From JANRLF01 sp033762815 (GTDB taxonomy: Bacteria; Bacteroidota; Bacteroidia; Chitinophagales; CAIOSU01): a stretch of DNA of 64,000 nt. The first letter of the stretch is position 1. Every line of letters starts with the position of its first letter. The notes under the pieces were generated by a model, which was given only the letters and a program-made list of their open reading frames with translations, was not told the origin of the DNA and did no database searches. Of this stretch, positions 7,256 to 16,788 are shown piece by piece. The stretch is from the NCBI GenBank assembly GCA_033762815.1, contig JANRLF010000004.1, positions 310,001 to 374,000 on the forward strand, read 5' to 3'. The position numbers and the translations under genes are program-made.

Positions 7256-10200
7256 CTATTGACGGTTCAATACAATCGTAAACTCCGTGAATTCTCCTTC
7301 CTTGCTATCAACCCTTAAATCGCCATTATGGCCTTTTACAATAATGTCATGGCTAATGGATAGCCCCAAACCGGTGCCCTCACCGGTTGGCTTCGTAGTA
7401 AAGAATGGGTTGAATATCTTGTCAAGGTTACCTTTAGGAATACCCGTACCGTTGTCCTTTATTTTTATCTCTACCCTGTTATCAGGCAATGCCTTGGTGC
7501 TGATGCTAACGGTAGGTTCAAAGCTGCCGCCCATTTTTTCCTTTTTCTTGAAAGCAGCATAAATAGCATTGTTCACAATGTTGAGCAACACTTGCGATAC
7601 ATCTTGCTTCACAATATTCACTGTGCCAGCAGCGGAATCAAATTGCTCAGGAAATTGCACGTTAATTTGAGAATGCTTCCCTCTCAAACCTCTATAAGCA
7701 AGTGTGACATTTTCTTTTACCAAAGTATTTATATCGACAGCCTCTTTATCACCTCGCTGGTTGCGCGAGTGCATGAGCATATTCTTTACAATATTGTCCG
7801 CACGCTTGCCATGCTCATTGATTTTCTGCATGTTTTGCTTTAAATCCTGGGCAATAGCATCCATATTGTCTGCATCCTTCTCTCCTAGCCTATCCTTGCT
7901 TTTATCAATTTCTTCTACCAGCTCATCCAACAGCTCTACAGATAACTCGGCAAAGTTGTTCACAAAGTTTAAGGGGTTCTTTATTTCATGGGCTATCCCC
8001 GCTGTCAATTGACCGAGGGAAGCTAATTTTTGCTGTTCCACCATCCGCTCCTGTGAGTCCTTCAACTCCTTAGTACGTTCATCCACCAATGCTTGCAACC
8101 GCTTTTGTTCGCGCTTCAACTGTGCGGAGCGCATTACAATAATGCCGTAAACGACTAGACCGATGAGGATAACAAGCAAAAGATAAGCCCACCATGTTTT
8201 GTACCAAGGGGGTGTTATGTGGAAGCTGAATGCATCTTCCTTACTAACAAAATCATTCAGGTTCTTGGCTCTTACTTTAAAAGTAAAGTGCCCAGCAGGT
8301 AAGTTGGTATACTCCTTTCGGGTATCGGTACTCCATTTCGACCATTCATTGTCAAAACCTTCTAACTTGTATTGAAATTCAGTTGCGTCGTTAGGGTCAA
8401 AATTGGGCGAAGCGAATTCAAACACCAGCGCATTTTGTCGGGATGACAACTTATGTGGTTTCTTGTTGCCGGTTCCTGAGAAAAGTATGGTGCCATCAGC
8501 CGTATGCACATTGGTAAGCAGCGCATTGAAATCCTTATCTTGATCATTCACCCTTTTCTCTTCCACTTTAATAATACCCTTTGAGCCACCCAAATAAATG
8601 TTGCCGTTCTGTACAAAGGCCACTTGGTATGAGGGGTCGGCCATTCGGCTGTAAAAACGCGTATCGAAACGGTATCCATTTTTGTCAGAAGGTACTGCCA
8701 CCCCTTTTGCTTGCTCAGTAATCACAAACAACCGTTTCTCGTCCATTAGCTCAACACTAATCAACTTTCCATATTTGTCTGTAAAATCCTTGCCCAAAAT
8801 ATCAGTCAAATAGAAGCGGGAATCTTTGGTATTGAACATGTACAAGCCATTGCTGGTACTGAAAACGGGCGTGGCCCCAAGTAGAAATACTTTTACCCGC
8901 TTGTTATCCGGCAATCCATCTTGGGCAGAGTAATAACTAGCACCCGCTATCTTTTTACTGTTTAGATCCAGTTTCAGGCTAATTATACCATTGTAATCAG
9001 TACCCAGCCATACATGCTCACCTATAGCAACCACAGAATTAATGTCACCTTTCACCTTTGCCCCCATTCCGAAAGGCTGCCATTTGCCCTTCTGCTTTTC
9101 AAGCAAAACAATACTATCTTTAAGTGTAACTAATAGAAACGATTGACCCGGAATCTGATATAGTTGGAAGCTGTTATCGGAAAGCACCTTTTGGGGAACA
9201 TTTCCTTCCATTTCATACAATCCATCGGCTGTTGCCAACAGCAATGACCCATTGATTTCCAACATATCGTGTATCTCCGTATGGAAACCGGCAACTTCCT
9301 TAAAAAGAGAATGGTAATCAGATGCACCGCTTTCAGCAGGGTTTAACAAATAGTAAACCCCCAAATTGGTGGTAACGTACAGTTTGCCACCACTTCTGGA
9401 TATATTGGTGACATTGCCCATAAGGCCCGCCGTCTCTCCAAAAAACGACACTGGTGATTCAGCCGCAACACGGCTAATCCCATTATTGGTGGCTATCCAT
9501 AAACCTTTTTGTTGGTCAACGAAAAGCGAAGTGGCGGATAAGTCATTTAGACCAGTCAGCTTGTTGTAAATGCCTTTTACAAAGCCATTCTTTGAAATCA
9601 ACACTACCCCACCTTGCAAAGTACCTACCGCAATGCGATTTTCATCCACCTCTACCCCTGTGGATAATATATGGTCGATGATATAACCGCTGCCATTGGT
9701 TTTGAAGGCCTCCAATTGGCCATTTTTATAAGTAAACAAACCTTTGTAGCGGGTACCGATTAGTAACTGATCGCCCAAGGGACAAATAAATTGTATTGGT
9801 TCATCGAGAATTGCTTCTGTGCCGGTTAGTTTTACCAACTGTTCGCCTTCCAGTTGTTGCAGCCCAATACCTTCTTCATTGATAAAAATTGCTGCTCCGG
9901 CTTGAAAGGCAGGCTGCCTTACCAAAGTGTTTTTAATCGGTACTTCCTTTAGCTTTCCGTCGTAAAGAAAAATACGGCTAAGGGAAATGTAGTAAACACC
10001 TTTTTCGGTGCTGAAAGTATGCCCTATGCTGCCTGGTCTATCTTCAGCTTTTAGCCGTTTGCTGAGCGAGGAGTAGGATAAAGCACCCGCTGAATCTAAA
10101 TCAAAATAACCAAACTCATCGTCGCTGCCCACGTATATTTTACCATTTTTATCAACCGCTACCGACCTAGCAGGCATGTTTTCTGGCAGTTTCAACAGGC

Positions 10201-10420
10201 TCCATTTATTGCCATCAAATTTCAAAACACCCGACTGGTTTGCGAAGTACAAAACCCCTTTATTGTCTTGGGCTATTCCATAGTTTCTGGGGCTGGCGTT
10301 ATAAACCTTGTCAGTATAGTTTTTGAGATAAGGGAACGCTACTTCGGTTTCTTGGCTAAAAGCTAGACCACTGAAAACAAGTAGCAATAACAGTAAGTGG
10401 AAACAAATGGGGGCGCGCAT
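7256..10420 (-). CDS. two-component sensor histidine kinase with propeller sensor and Y_Y_Y domain
   Basis: A 1054-residue protein: signal peptide (1-22), a periplasmic two-bladed Reg_prop-type beta-propeller region (about 25-650), a Y_Y_Y Ig-like domain (about 680-755, ...YKLEGFDNEWSKWS...), one transmembrane helix (about 760-782), a coiled coil, HisKA with phospho-acceptor His811 in GIAHEIKNPLNF, and a HATPase domain with DNGTGIP and GEGTGLGLS. This is the sensor layout of Bacteroidota hybrid systems, but it ends after the ATPase domain: no receiver or AraC output is fused, and no response regulator lies nearby. The gene upstream, an unknown secreted protein, ends nine bases before its start. 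Confidence 0.9.
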   Translation of the reverse strand: MRAPICFHLLLLLLVFSGLAFSQETEVAFPYLKNYTDKVYNASPRNYGIAQDNKGVLYFANQSGVLKFDGNKWSLLKLPENMPARSVAVDKNGKIYVGSDDEFGYFDLDSAGALSYSSLSKRLKAEDRPGSIGHTFSTEKGVYYISLSRIFLYDGKLKEVPIKNTLVRQPAFQAGAAIFINEEGIGLQQLEGEQLVKLTGTEAILDEPIQFICPLGDQLLIGTRYKGLFTYKNGQLEAFKTNGSGYIIDHILSTGVEVDENRIAVGTLQGGVVLISKNGFVKGIYNKLTGLNDLSATSLFVDQQKGLWIATNNGISRVAAESPVSFFGETAGLMGNVTNISRSGGKLYVTTNLGVYYLLNPAESGASDYHSLFKEVAGFHTEIHDMLEINGSLLLATADGLYEMEGNVPQKVLSDNSFQLYQIPGQSFLLVTLKDSIVLLEKQKGKWQPFGMGAKVKGDINSVVAIGEHVWLGTDYNGIISLKLDLNSKKIAGASYYSAQDGLPDNKRVKVFLLGATPVFSTSNGLYMFNTKDSRFYLTDILGKDFTDKYGKLISVELMDEKRLFVITEQAKGVAVPSDKNGYRFDTRFYSRMADPSYQVAFVQNGNIYLGGSKGIIKVEEKRVNDQDKDFNALLTNVHTADGTILFSGTGNKKPHKLSSRQNALVFEFASPNFDPNDATEFQYKLEGFDNEWSKWSTDTRKEYTNLPAGHFTFKVRAKNLNDFVSKEDAFSFHITPPWYKTWWAYLLLVILIGLVVYGIIVMRSAQLKREQKRLQALVDERTKELKDSQERMVEQQKLASLGQLTAGIAHEIKNPLNFVNNFAELSVELLDELVEEIDKSKDRLGEKDADNMDAIAQDLKQNMQKINEHGKRADNIVKNMLMHSRNQRGDKEAVDINTLVKENVTLAYRGLRGKHSQINVQFPEQFDSAAGTVNIVKQDVSQVLLNIVNNAIYAAFKKKEKMGGSFEPTVSISTKALPDNRVEIKIKDNGTGIPKGNLDKIFNPFFTTKPTGEGTGLGLSISHDIIVKGHNGDLRVDSKEGEFTEFTIVLNRQ

Positions 10421-10429
10421 AAAAGCCGT

Positions 10430-11677
10430 TTATGGATGTACTAATTCTGCCACGGTAGGCACATTTATTATTAACGAACCATTAGATGCCTGCCATTTCA
10501 CAATCCCTTCCTTCGGCAGGTTTTTTAAATCTATGTTAACTGTATGATTTTGATAATCGGTGAAGGTGATAACAGAATTGTTATTGGCGGCCAAGGTAAA
10601 GCTGCTGCCGTACAACAACGCTTTCTTATCTGCCTGCTGGTTGCTTTCTTTTGATTTTCGCTCAATATCGTATTTTATGTGAAACTCTAGTTTTCCACTG
10701 GTACCTGAGTTATTGTAGAATGTTTCTGCCACAAAGCAGGTTTTGCCACCAGATACTGTTTTTCGGTACGACCACTCCCTATTTTGCTTGCCCACCGACT
10801 TTTCGACTACAAATTCCAAGCTCTCCGGTATTAAACTCCAGCCATCGGGTACTGTAATGCATTGCTTTTCCACCAAATCTTGGTTCGATGAATTGAGTAG
10901 AAAAGTTCGGGTACGTTTTTGTTGTTTTTCAACGCCATTGGTAGTAACAGAGTTTAGAACTTCTATGGTACCTACTGTAATGGGAATAGATACTATGGGC
11001 ACGCTGAAATGTACTTCAGGCTTGTATTTTTTTGAAACCTTCCTTACTGGCAACCAGGCCAAGTGTACTTCAACGATTGCATAACGAAAAGGCTCATTAC
11101 CTATAAGGCCCATAACGGTATTAGCATCCAATATAAAGGTGAGCGTACTATCGGTCAAGTTACTGATAGGTAATTTATTGCTGCCAGCACTTATATACGA
11201 TTGTCCATTGCTGGATTGTACTCCAATAAAATTGCCCCGCAAAGTAACCGTTATCGGTAGCGAATTCCCAGCTTCTGTTAAAACAGCTTCTCCCTCACTA
11301 ACGGAAGGCAACTCTGCTATCGAAATATTGTCATGATATTGAATTGCATTGCGCTTAAAACTATCACTGTAGATGCCATTGAAGGCAACAAAATTGTTCA
11401 CCAAATTTTCCAAGCTTGCTAAGTCAGGTTTTGCTATAGGGTTCTTTTTTGAACTGGTCTTGGCGTACATGTAGGCGTTTCGTGCCGCATCAATATCGCT
11501 CAACAGGAAGTTTGCATAATACACGGTATTGGGTTTTTGCCACTTTTCAGCACTATTGATTTTTTGCATGATTTGCTGCTTCCAAATATATAACTGCTGC
11601 TCGGGCATGGGACCCGATTGGGCAAAAGAAGCACTGGTACAAATGAGGAAAAACACTATAAAACAATAAACACGCAA
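10430..11677 (-). CDS. secreted protein of unknown function, paired with the sensor kinase
   Basis: A 415-residue protein with a signal peptide (about 1-19, SASFAQ). I do not recognise the family. An N-terminal helical part (about 25-110) is followed by strand-rich sequence resembling two Ig-like or IPT-like modules (about 130-400). There is no lipobox, no T9SS sorting domain and no further membrane segment, so it is probably periplasmic or secreted by another route. It ends nine bases before the propeller sensor-kinase gene, which suggests co-translation and perhaps a role in signal capture for that kinase. That link is inference from gene order only. Confidence 0.65.
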   Translation of the reverse strand: MRVYCFIVFFLICTSASFAQSGPMPEQQLYIWKQQIMQKINSAEKWQKPNTVYYANFLLSDIDAARNAYMYAKTSSKKNPIAKPDLASLENLVNNFVAFNGIYSDSFKRNAIQYHDNISIAELPSVSEGEAVLTEAGNSLPITVTLRGNFIGVQSSNGQSYISAGSNKLPISNLTDSTLTFILDANTVMGLIGNEPFRYAIVEVHLAWLPVRKVSKKYKPEVHFSVPIVSIPITVGTIEVLNSVTTNGVEKQQKRTRTFLLNSSNQDLVEKQCITVPDGWSLIPESLEFVVEKSVGKQNREWSYRKTVSGGKTCFVAETFYNNSGTSGKLEFHIKYDIERKSKESNQQADKKALLYGSSFTLAANNNSVITFTDYQNHTVNIDLKNLPKEGIVKWQASNGSLIINVPTVAELVHP

Positions 11678-11745
11678 ATTTACCTCCGTTTATGCCGTGA
11701 AGATATGAAACAAAGCATTAGAAAGATTAGCGAATAAAAGAAATA

Positions 11746-13446
11746 TCACTTATGGGTTGAGTCAATAACCCCCGGGGGCTCATCCGTAAATGAATAACGC
11801 AGTTTCCAGCCCTTTGCGATAATACTATTATCGGTAACAAACCATACCAACAGTTGGTTGGAGCGGGATATAATAGTAGGGGGCATATCGGGGCCGCTAA
11901 ACTTGGCACTTAGCATATCCTCATGCGTTACGCTCCCTTCGAACAGCCATACAAAATCGATTTTTGGCTGAGTATCGAATTCCAAAAATTCCACTTTAAT
12001 CCGCTTCCCTTCAGGAGCAATTATCTGCCATTTACAGGCGCATTTATTAGCATAATTTTCATTTCCGCTACCATCTTCTATTTCTCCTTCCGGTTGGGTT
12101 AACTCTACTAGATCGAAACAATACAGTTTGGCAGAGTCAATAGGTTCTACCGCATATTTTATGTTTAAAGGTCTTTTTTGGGGTTTTCCTTTATAGGAAA
12201 TGGTAAGTTGTTGGGTATAAAATGTTTTCCCCAATCCGAGTTCCCCTGCCAGATAAACGCTGCTTTTACCTGCTGCATCGGTTACGTTGAATGTCAGGTT
12301 TCTTTGCTTATCATGCGCAATGATTGGCTGGATAAAGATACCTTTGAATCCGCCATAAGGCTTAATCGTCCAGTCTAAATTGTTATGGTTCTGTCCAAGC
12401 CATATTTCGCCTTCTGGCCTACTGCTGTTAAAAAAGGAATTTTTGTCCGCAGTTAAGTATTCAATGGCATGTAAGTTTATCAAACCTGCTCCCAGTTTTC
12501 CAGCATAAGATTGATTAACACTGTCAATAGGCAAAGCGGTGTTCTTAATGGCTGCGACGATTTCCGTAGGGCTTGCGGCAGGAAAAAGAGATTTAACGAT
12601 GGCCGCCAGTCCCCCTGCTAGGGCTACAGCGGTTGAAGTGCCGTCAAAATAACTATAGGCGTTTTCTTTGATTGGGTGTGCTGCATAAACATTTGTACCA
12701 GGAGCGGAGAAATCAATTTTCTTCCCAAAATTTGAACTTTCACATTTGTGCAAATTGGTGTCCAAAGCTGCCACAGCTGTTACATTTGTAATGGAAGCTG
12801 GGGCGTCAATTTGCTCGCTAAAGTAATTGCCTGCGGCAGCCAGAATTAATATGCCATTGGCAGCAGCCTGGGTAAAAAGGGCTGCTTGTTTTTCATCGGC
12901 CTTTCCGCCTGACCATGCGCAAACTATAATATCAGCTTTTTGTTGCAGGGCATAGGCAATTCCGGAGTATCCATCGAGCAAGTAGGATTTGGTGGCCTTA
13001 TCGCCCAAGGCTTTAATGGGCATAATCTGAATAGGGTGTTCATTCCCAAATGCGATTTTGGCACTTCTGAGCACGATACTGGCTATCATGGTGCCATGAT
13101 AGTATTCCTTTTCCCTCCCGATTGGTATGCTTACATCGCCATCGTGGTCGGATACATCATAACCCGAAACATCATCTACATAACCATTCTGGTCATCGTC
13201 AATACCATTTCCAGGTATTTCAAGTTTATTGGTGTAAATATGTCCGTCTAGGTCGCGATGGTTGAGCAAATACCCGTCATCCACGATTGCTATAACTATA
13301 GGGCTAGGTTTATGGCTCAATTGATGCAGGCCAATTTGCTGATAAGCATATAGGCTATCTTGTAATGGATTCTGTCCTGCATTTGTTTTATGAAAAAGGA
13401 ATAGCGAGCATATAACTACACCAACCCTTAACATATCATATCTCAA
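11746..13446 (-). CDS. secreted subtilisin-like (S8) serine protease with C-terminal CUB domain
   Basis: A 566-residue protease. The catalytic triad is Asp56 (VIAIVDDGY), His117 (YYHGTMIAS) and Ser271 (FDGTSTAVALAGG), with oxyanion Asn207 (AAAGNY). A signal peptide occupies about residues 5-23. The start may be TTG at 13446, whose bases overlap the upstream stop, or ATG at 13434, which gives a neater signal peptide. After a linker region a CUB domain (about 445-555) can be seen, with paired Cys and ...IKVEFLEFDTQ... and ...SNQLLVWFVTDNS.... No T9SS domain is present. It is translationally coupled to the collagen-like gene upstream. Confidence 0.88.
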   Translation of the reverse strand: MRYDMLRVGVVICSLFLFHKTNAGQNPLQDSLYAYQQIGLHQLSHKPSPIVIAIVDDGYLLNHRDLDGHIYTNKLEIPGNGIDDDQNGYVDDVSGYDVSDHDGDVSIPIGREKEYYHGTMIASIVLRSAKIAFGNEHPIQIMPIKALGDKATKSYLLDGYSGIAYALQQKADIIVCAWSGGKADEKQAALFTQAAANGILILAAAGNYFSEQIDAPASITNVTAVAALDTNLHKCESSNFGKKIDFSAPGTNVYAAHPIKENAYSYFDGTSTAVALAGGLAAIVKSLFPAASPTEIVAAIKNTALPIDSVNQSYAGKLGAGLINLHAIEYLTADKNSFFNSSRPEGEIWLGQNHNNLDWTIKPYGGFKGIFIQPIIAHDKQRNLTFNVTDAAGKSSVYLAGELGLGKTFYTQQLTISYKGKPQKRPLNIKYAVEPIDSAKLYCFDLVELTQPEGEIEDGSGNENYANKCACKWQIIAPEGKRIKVEFLEFDTQPKIDFVWLFEGSVTHEDMLSAKFSGPDMPPTIISRSNQLLVWFVTDNSIIAKGWKLRYSFTDEPPGVIDSTHK

Positions 13447-15494
13447 GGCACGTAGTTAATAACATGCGTGTGAGTAGGCATATTATTACTTAACAGCGTA
13501 ATATTTTCAGAACCCCCATTTTCTCCCATTTGCCTAGCTGTCAAACCACTACCTTGGCCTTGATGGATGGGCACTCTGCCACGAAGGTCAGGTAATGCAA
13601 AAGTGGACACTCCATTGCCACCATACTGCGTACCAAGCAATGCGAACAAGGCTGAATTCTGTGCAATGGGCAGAATCTGTCCATCGCATGTTGCATAACC
13701 TGTAGGAGCAAAATTGAATCCATACAATTCAATCTCGCCAAGAAATGGATCCAAACTTTGTCTAGAAGGGAAGATACCTTGCAATGCAATGCAATAGTTT
13801 AATACTAAATATGGTTGCATGATACTAAAAGGTATTGAATTTCCTGCAGTACCCAAAGAAAGTGACTTTGCAACCCAATTGTTGCCAGATGAATTCCAAG
13901 CAATTACTTGATTGTTGGCTGATGCGGTTACTCCTGCCAAGCTACCAGTAGCACCTGTAGCCCCAGTAGGACCTGTTGGGCCTGTAGGACCATCAAATCC
14001 ATTTTGTCCTGCTGAACCTGTGGCTCCAGTAGCGCCAGTGGAACCTGTGGCTCCAGTAGCACCTGTGGCCCCAGTAGCACCCGTGGGGCCTATAGGACCT
14101 TGTGCGCCCGTATTACCCGTTACACCGGTGGCACCGGTAGCACCTGTTGGGCCAATAGGTCCCGTAGGGCCTTGAGGGCCGGTATTACCCGTTGCACCTG
14201 TGGCACCGGTGAGGCCAATAGGACCTTGTGCCCCTGTACTTCCAGTAGCACCTGTAGCACCCGTTGTACCTGTTGCCCCTATAGGGCCCTGAAGCCCTTG
14301 TGAACCTTGAGGCCCTGTTAAACCAATAGGACCTTGTGGGCCTTGCGGGCCAGTGGAGCCTGTTGCACCCGTTGCCCCGGTAGCACCAGTCGATCCTGTT
14401 GCACCTACAGCTCCAGTAAGGCCCGTTGCGCCTGTGGCTCCAGTGGCACCTGTGGCTCCAGTAGCTCCCGTAGCTCCAGCAGTACCTGTGGCACCTGTTG
14501 AACCTGTTGCACCCGCAGCACCCGTGGCACCAGGTATCCCTTGAATCCCTTGGATACCTTGTGGACCTTGAGCACCTGTTGCACCTGTTGGGCCTTGCCC
14601 ACCTTGTGCCCCCTGAGGACCTTGCGCACCGGTAGCACCAGTTGCGCCTGTCGGGCCTTGTACACCCGTTGCTCCTGTCGCTCCAGTCGCGCCAGTAGCG
14701 CCAGCAGGACCTTGCGGACCTTGTGCACCGGTAGCTCCATTGTTACCTATTGGGCCTTGGGGTCCTGTAGCACCCGTCGCACCAGTTAAGCCGGTAGCAC
14801 CTTGTGGACCTTGCGCTCCCGTAGCTCCGGTGGCACCAGTTGCTCCTGTAGCTCCTTGTGGACCTTGTGCGCCAGTTGAGCCAGTTGCTCCTTGTGGGCC
14901 TTGGGCACCAGTATTACCAGTAGCTCCTACAGCACCTGTAGCGCCAGTTGCTCCCGTGGCTCCAGGTGCTCCTGTGGCTCCAGGTGCTCCTGTGGCACCC
15001 TGCAAACCTTGTGCACCTGTTGGGCCAGTTGGACCTTGCAGCCCTTGTGGACCTTGTGGGCCAGTGGCCCCAGTTGCACCTTGTGCCCCACCATTTCCGC
15101 TAGATTCAGCATATAGCGCATAAGGCACCGATAGTAATTCAAACAAACCGATAGTTGCAAAGTTGGAACCACCGTCTACGTCCAAGTCCACTTTTACCCA
15201 TTTGTTGCCCGTGGACCAATCAATATCGCCCCAAGCTCCAAAGGCTACCGTACCTCGGCCAATCTTGATATTGATTCCACCTTTTTCGGTGGTGGTAACT
15301 TGATGCGTTTCCGTATAAACTGTAGCCCCACCAGCAGCATTGTCTTGAATGCTTACCCTTATGCTCACATCCGTGTTTCCAATCGGAGCGCCGCTTGCAT
15401 CCGTGGCAACGGCTTGATAATTAATACCTTGAGGCACTTGGGCATAAACGCCTAAGCTAAAGAACATTACGGCTAGGTACAGGAAAATTCTCAT
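13443..15494 (-). CDS. collagen-like repeat protein with phage tail-collar (microcystin-dependent protein) domain
   Basis: A 683-residue exported protein: signal peptide (1-18), an N-terminal strand-rich domain (about 20-130) typical of Bacteroidota collagen-like proteins, about 130 uninterrupted Gly-X-Y triplets (residues 133-521, dominated by GAT, GPQ, GPT and GNT), a linker, and a C-terminal tail-collar domain (about 585-683: FLGEIELYGFNFAPTGYATCDG ... FALPDLRGRVPIH ... MPTHTH). The collagen part should form a triple-helical stalk with the collar domain as trimeric tip. The protein ends soon after THTH, which is short for this domain. Its stop overlaps the possible TTG start of the subtilase gene. 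It could be an adhesin or surface fibre; no prophage genes surround it. Confidence 0.88.
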   Translation of the reverse strand: MRIFLYLAVMFFSLGVYAQVPQGINYQAVATDASGAPIGNTDVSIRVSIQDNAAGGATVYTETHQVTTTEKGGINIKIGRGTVAFGAWGDIDWSTGNKWVKVDLDVDGGSNFATIGLFELLSVPYALYAESSGNGGAQGATGATGPQGPQGLQGPTGPTGAQGLQGATGAPGATGAPGATGATGATGAVGATGNTGAQGPQGATGSTGAQGPQGATGATGATGATGAQGPQGATGLTGATGATGPQGPIGNNGATGAQGPQGPAGATGATGATGATGVQGPTGATGATGAQGPQGAQGGQGPTGATGAQGPQGIQGIQGIPGATGAAGATGSTGATGTAGATGATGATGATGATGATGLTGAVGATGSTGATGATGATGSTGPQGPQGPIGLTGPQGSQGLQGPIGATGTTGATGATGSTGAQGPIGLTGATGATGNTGPQGPTGPIGPTGATGATGVTGNTGAQGPIGPTGATGATGATGATGSTGATGATGSAGQNGFDGPTGPTGPTGATGATGSLAGVTASANNQVIAWNSSGNNWVAKSLSLGTAGNSIPFSIMQPYLVLNYCIALQGIFPSRQSLDPFLGEIELYGFNFAPTGYATCDGQILPIAQNSALFALLGTQYGGNGVSTFALPDLRGRVPIHQGQGSGLTARQMGENGGSENITLLSNNMPTHTHVINYVP
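13932..15098 (-). repeat. collagen triplet-encoding 9-base repeat tract
   Basis: About 1.17 kb of imperfect 9-base repeats encoding Gly-Ala-Thr, Gly-Pro-Gln, Gly-Pro-Thr and similar triplets. The tract is uninterrupted in frame but varies at third positions. Such tracts change length by recombination, so copy number may differ between strains. Long open frames on the opposite strand here are by-products of the repeat. Confidence 0.9.
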
Positions 15495-15639
15495 GTGGTT
15501 GGTTTTGTCGATGCTCGAATATAGTAAAATTATGTAAATCCCAGCATTGTTTTTAACTGGCGGATTTTAAAATGTTTCGTGGTAACATTATCAGTTTAAA
15601 GGCAATGTGGTAACTGCTATTATTCAAGACACTATTCCT

Positions 15640-16785
15640 CTACTCCCCATCCAGTTGTTGTGTGAAGCGTACAAGCACCTTTTTCACGTCTTCAAGAGCG
15701 TGTTCGTCCACGCAGTCGGGCAAGTCGAGGCGGGTATGGTAGGTGGGGTCGAGCTTTTTCATCGATATGCCGATAATGGCCAGTGCGGGTATCCCTTGTC
15801 TGGCAAAGGCCGCTGCATCGGTGGCACCAAAACCCAAGGGCTTTACTTTATGGGGCACCTGTAATTCATTGAAAGTACGGTGCATCCTTTGAACAAGGTC
15901 TGCAGGATACTTTACCAACAACATGATTTCCTGATTGAGGATATGCAGTTGGTCGCGGTCTTTGATACCGTCCAGATTAATATTAATGGCATTCTCAGCT
16001 AACAGTTCCTGATGAAACTGCTTTACGTAAGCATGTGCTCCTTGCAGACCAATTTCCTCGCTGCCGAAACTAGCCACTTTGATACGGATATGTTTTAATC
16101 GATTTTCCGGATTTGCGAAAAAACGGCCCAGCTCCATGGCAAGGGTAACGCCAGAAAGATTGTCCTGCGCACCGGGTACATATGCTTTATTATGGATGAA
16201 AAACATGCTGAGGGTAACCGGCGAGGTTGCCAAGAAAAACCACCAACCGAGATTCCAAGCCGTATCGTTACCAAAAATGAGGCAAAGCAGATAGTAAATA
16301 GGCAATAGTACCAGCAAAAAACCACTGATAATGGTAAGTACAATGCCCAAATCTTTTAAATGATACCACCAAAAAAACTCTCGGGCGGAATCCATATGCC
16401 CAGAAAAGATGATGGTGCGCTTTACCTCACCCGAAGGTTCCACTGTACCTATGGTGTTGTGCGAAGTGCCCTTTTTATAAAGGAAATCGAGCCAATGATA
16501 GTACAGTAAAAAATGTCCTAGAAACAGTATGAAATTGACAAGGGATAATGTTAGGGCTATACGGATATCCACAAAGAACAAAGCAAGGCAAACCCAGTAG
16601 AGGCCATAAAACAACTTCAAGGATTCAAACTTGGCATGTGGGGCAATGGCAAAGGGCTGAAACAGCACCTTATCGCAAAAGCCCTCCATCAATTGCTTTA
16701 CATACAATTGGCTCGCCTTTTCAGCTTCACTGCCAGCTGCCCGTGGGCCAAACCGGTCAATCACATCGCTGATTAAGGCTTTCAT
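15640..16785 (-). CDS. M28-family zinc aminopeptidase with membrane segments
   Basis: A 381-residue M28 (aminopeptidase Y/glutamate carboxypeptidase-like) metallopeptidase. Zinc ligands are recognisable: His130 (IFSGHMDS), bridging Asp208 (GAQDNLSG), Glu243/Glu244 (FGSEEIGLQG), Asp272 (INLDGIKD) and His350 (PTYHTRLD). Unusually, hydrophobic helices lie before the catalytic domain (about 58-98) and inside it (about 147-170 and 182-196), so it is a membrane-embedded M28 enzyme without a normal signal peptide. It is followed, in order of transcription, by the collagen-like gene after 145 bases, and preceded by an M43 protease gene ending four bases upstream. Confidence 0.85.
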   Translation of the reverse strand: MKALISDVIDRFGPRAAGSEAEKASQLYVKQLMEGFCDKVLFQPFAIAPHAKFESLKLFYGLYWVCLALFFVDIRIALTLSLVNFILFLGHFLLYYHWLDFLYKKGTSHNTIGTVEPSGEVKRTIIFSGHMDSAREFFWWYHLKDLGIVLTIISGFLLVLLPIYYLLCLIFGNDTAWNLGWWFFLATSPVTLSMFFIHNKAYVPGAQDNLSGVTLAMELGRFFANPENRLKHIRIKVASFGSEEIGLQGAHAYVKQFHQELLAENAININLDGIKDRDQLHILNQEIMLLVKYPADLVQRMHRTFNELQVPHKVKPLGFGATDAAAFARQGIPALAIIGISMKKLDPTYHTRLDLPDCVDEHALEDVKKVLVRFTQQLDGE

Positions 16786-16788
16786 GTT

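Noticed and set aside
13912..15123. Long plus-strand open frames rich in APVAPV and GPVGP-like repeats
   Set aside because: They are antisense to the collagen-triplet tract; the 9-base repeat keeps several frames open. The minus-strand frame has a signal peptide and a recognisable collar domain.
13443..15494. Prophage tail fibre, suggested by the tail-collar domain
   Set aside because: The protein has a signal peptide and a long collagen stalk, and no other phage gene lies nearby; this domain is common in bacterial surface proteins.
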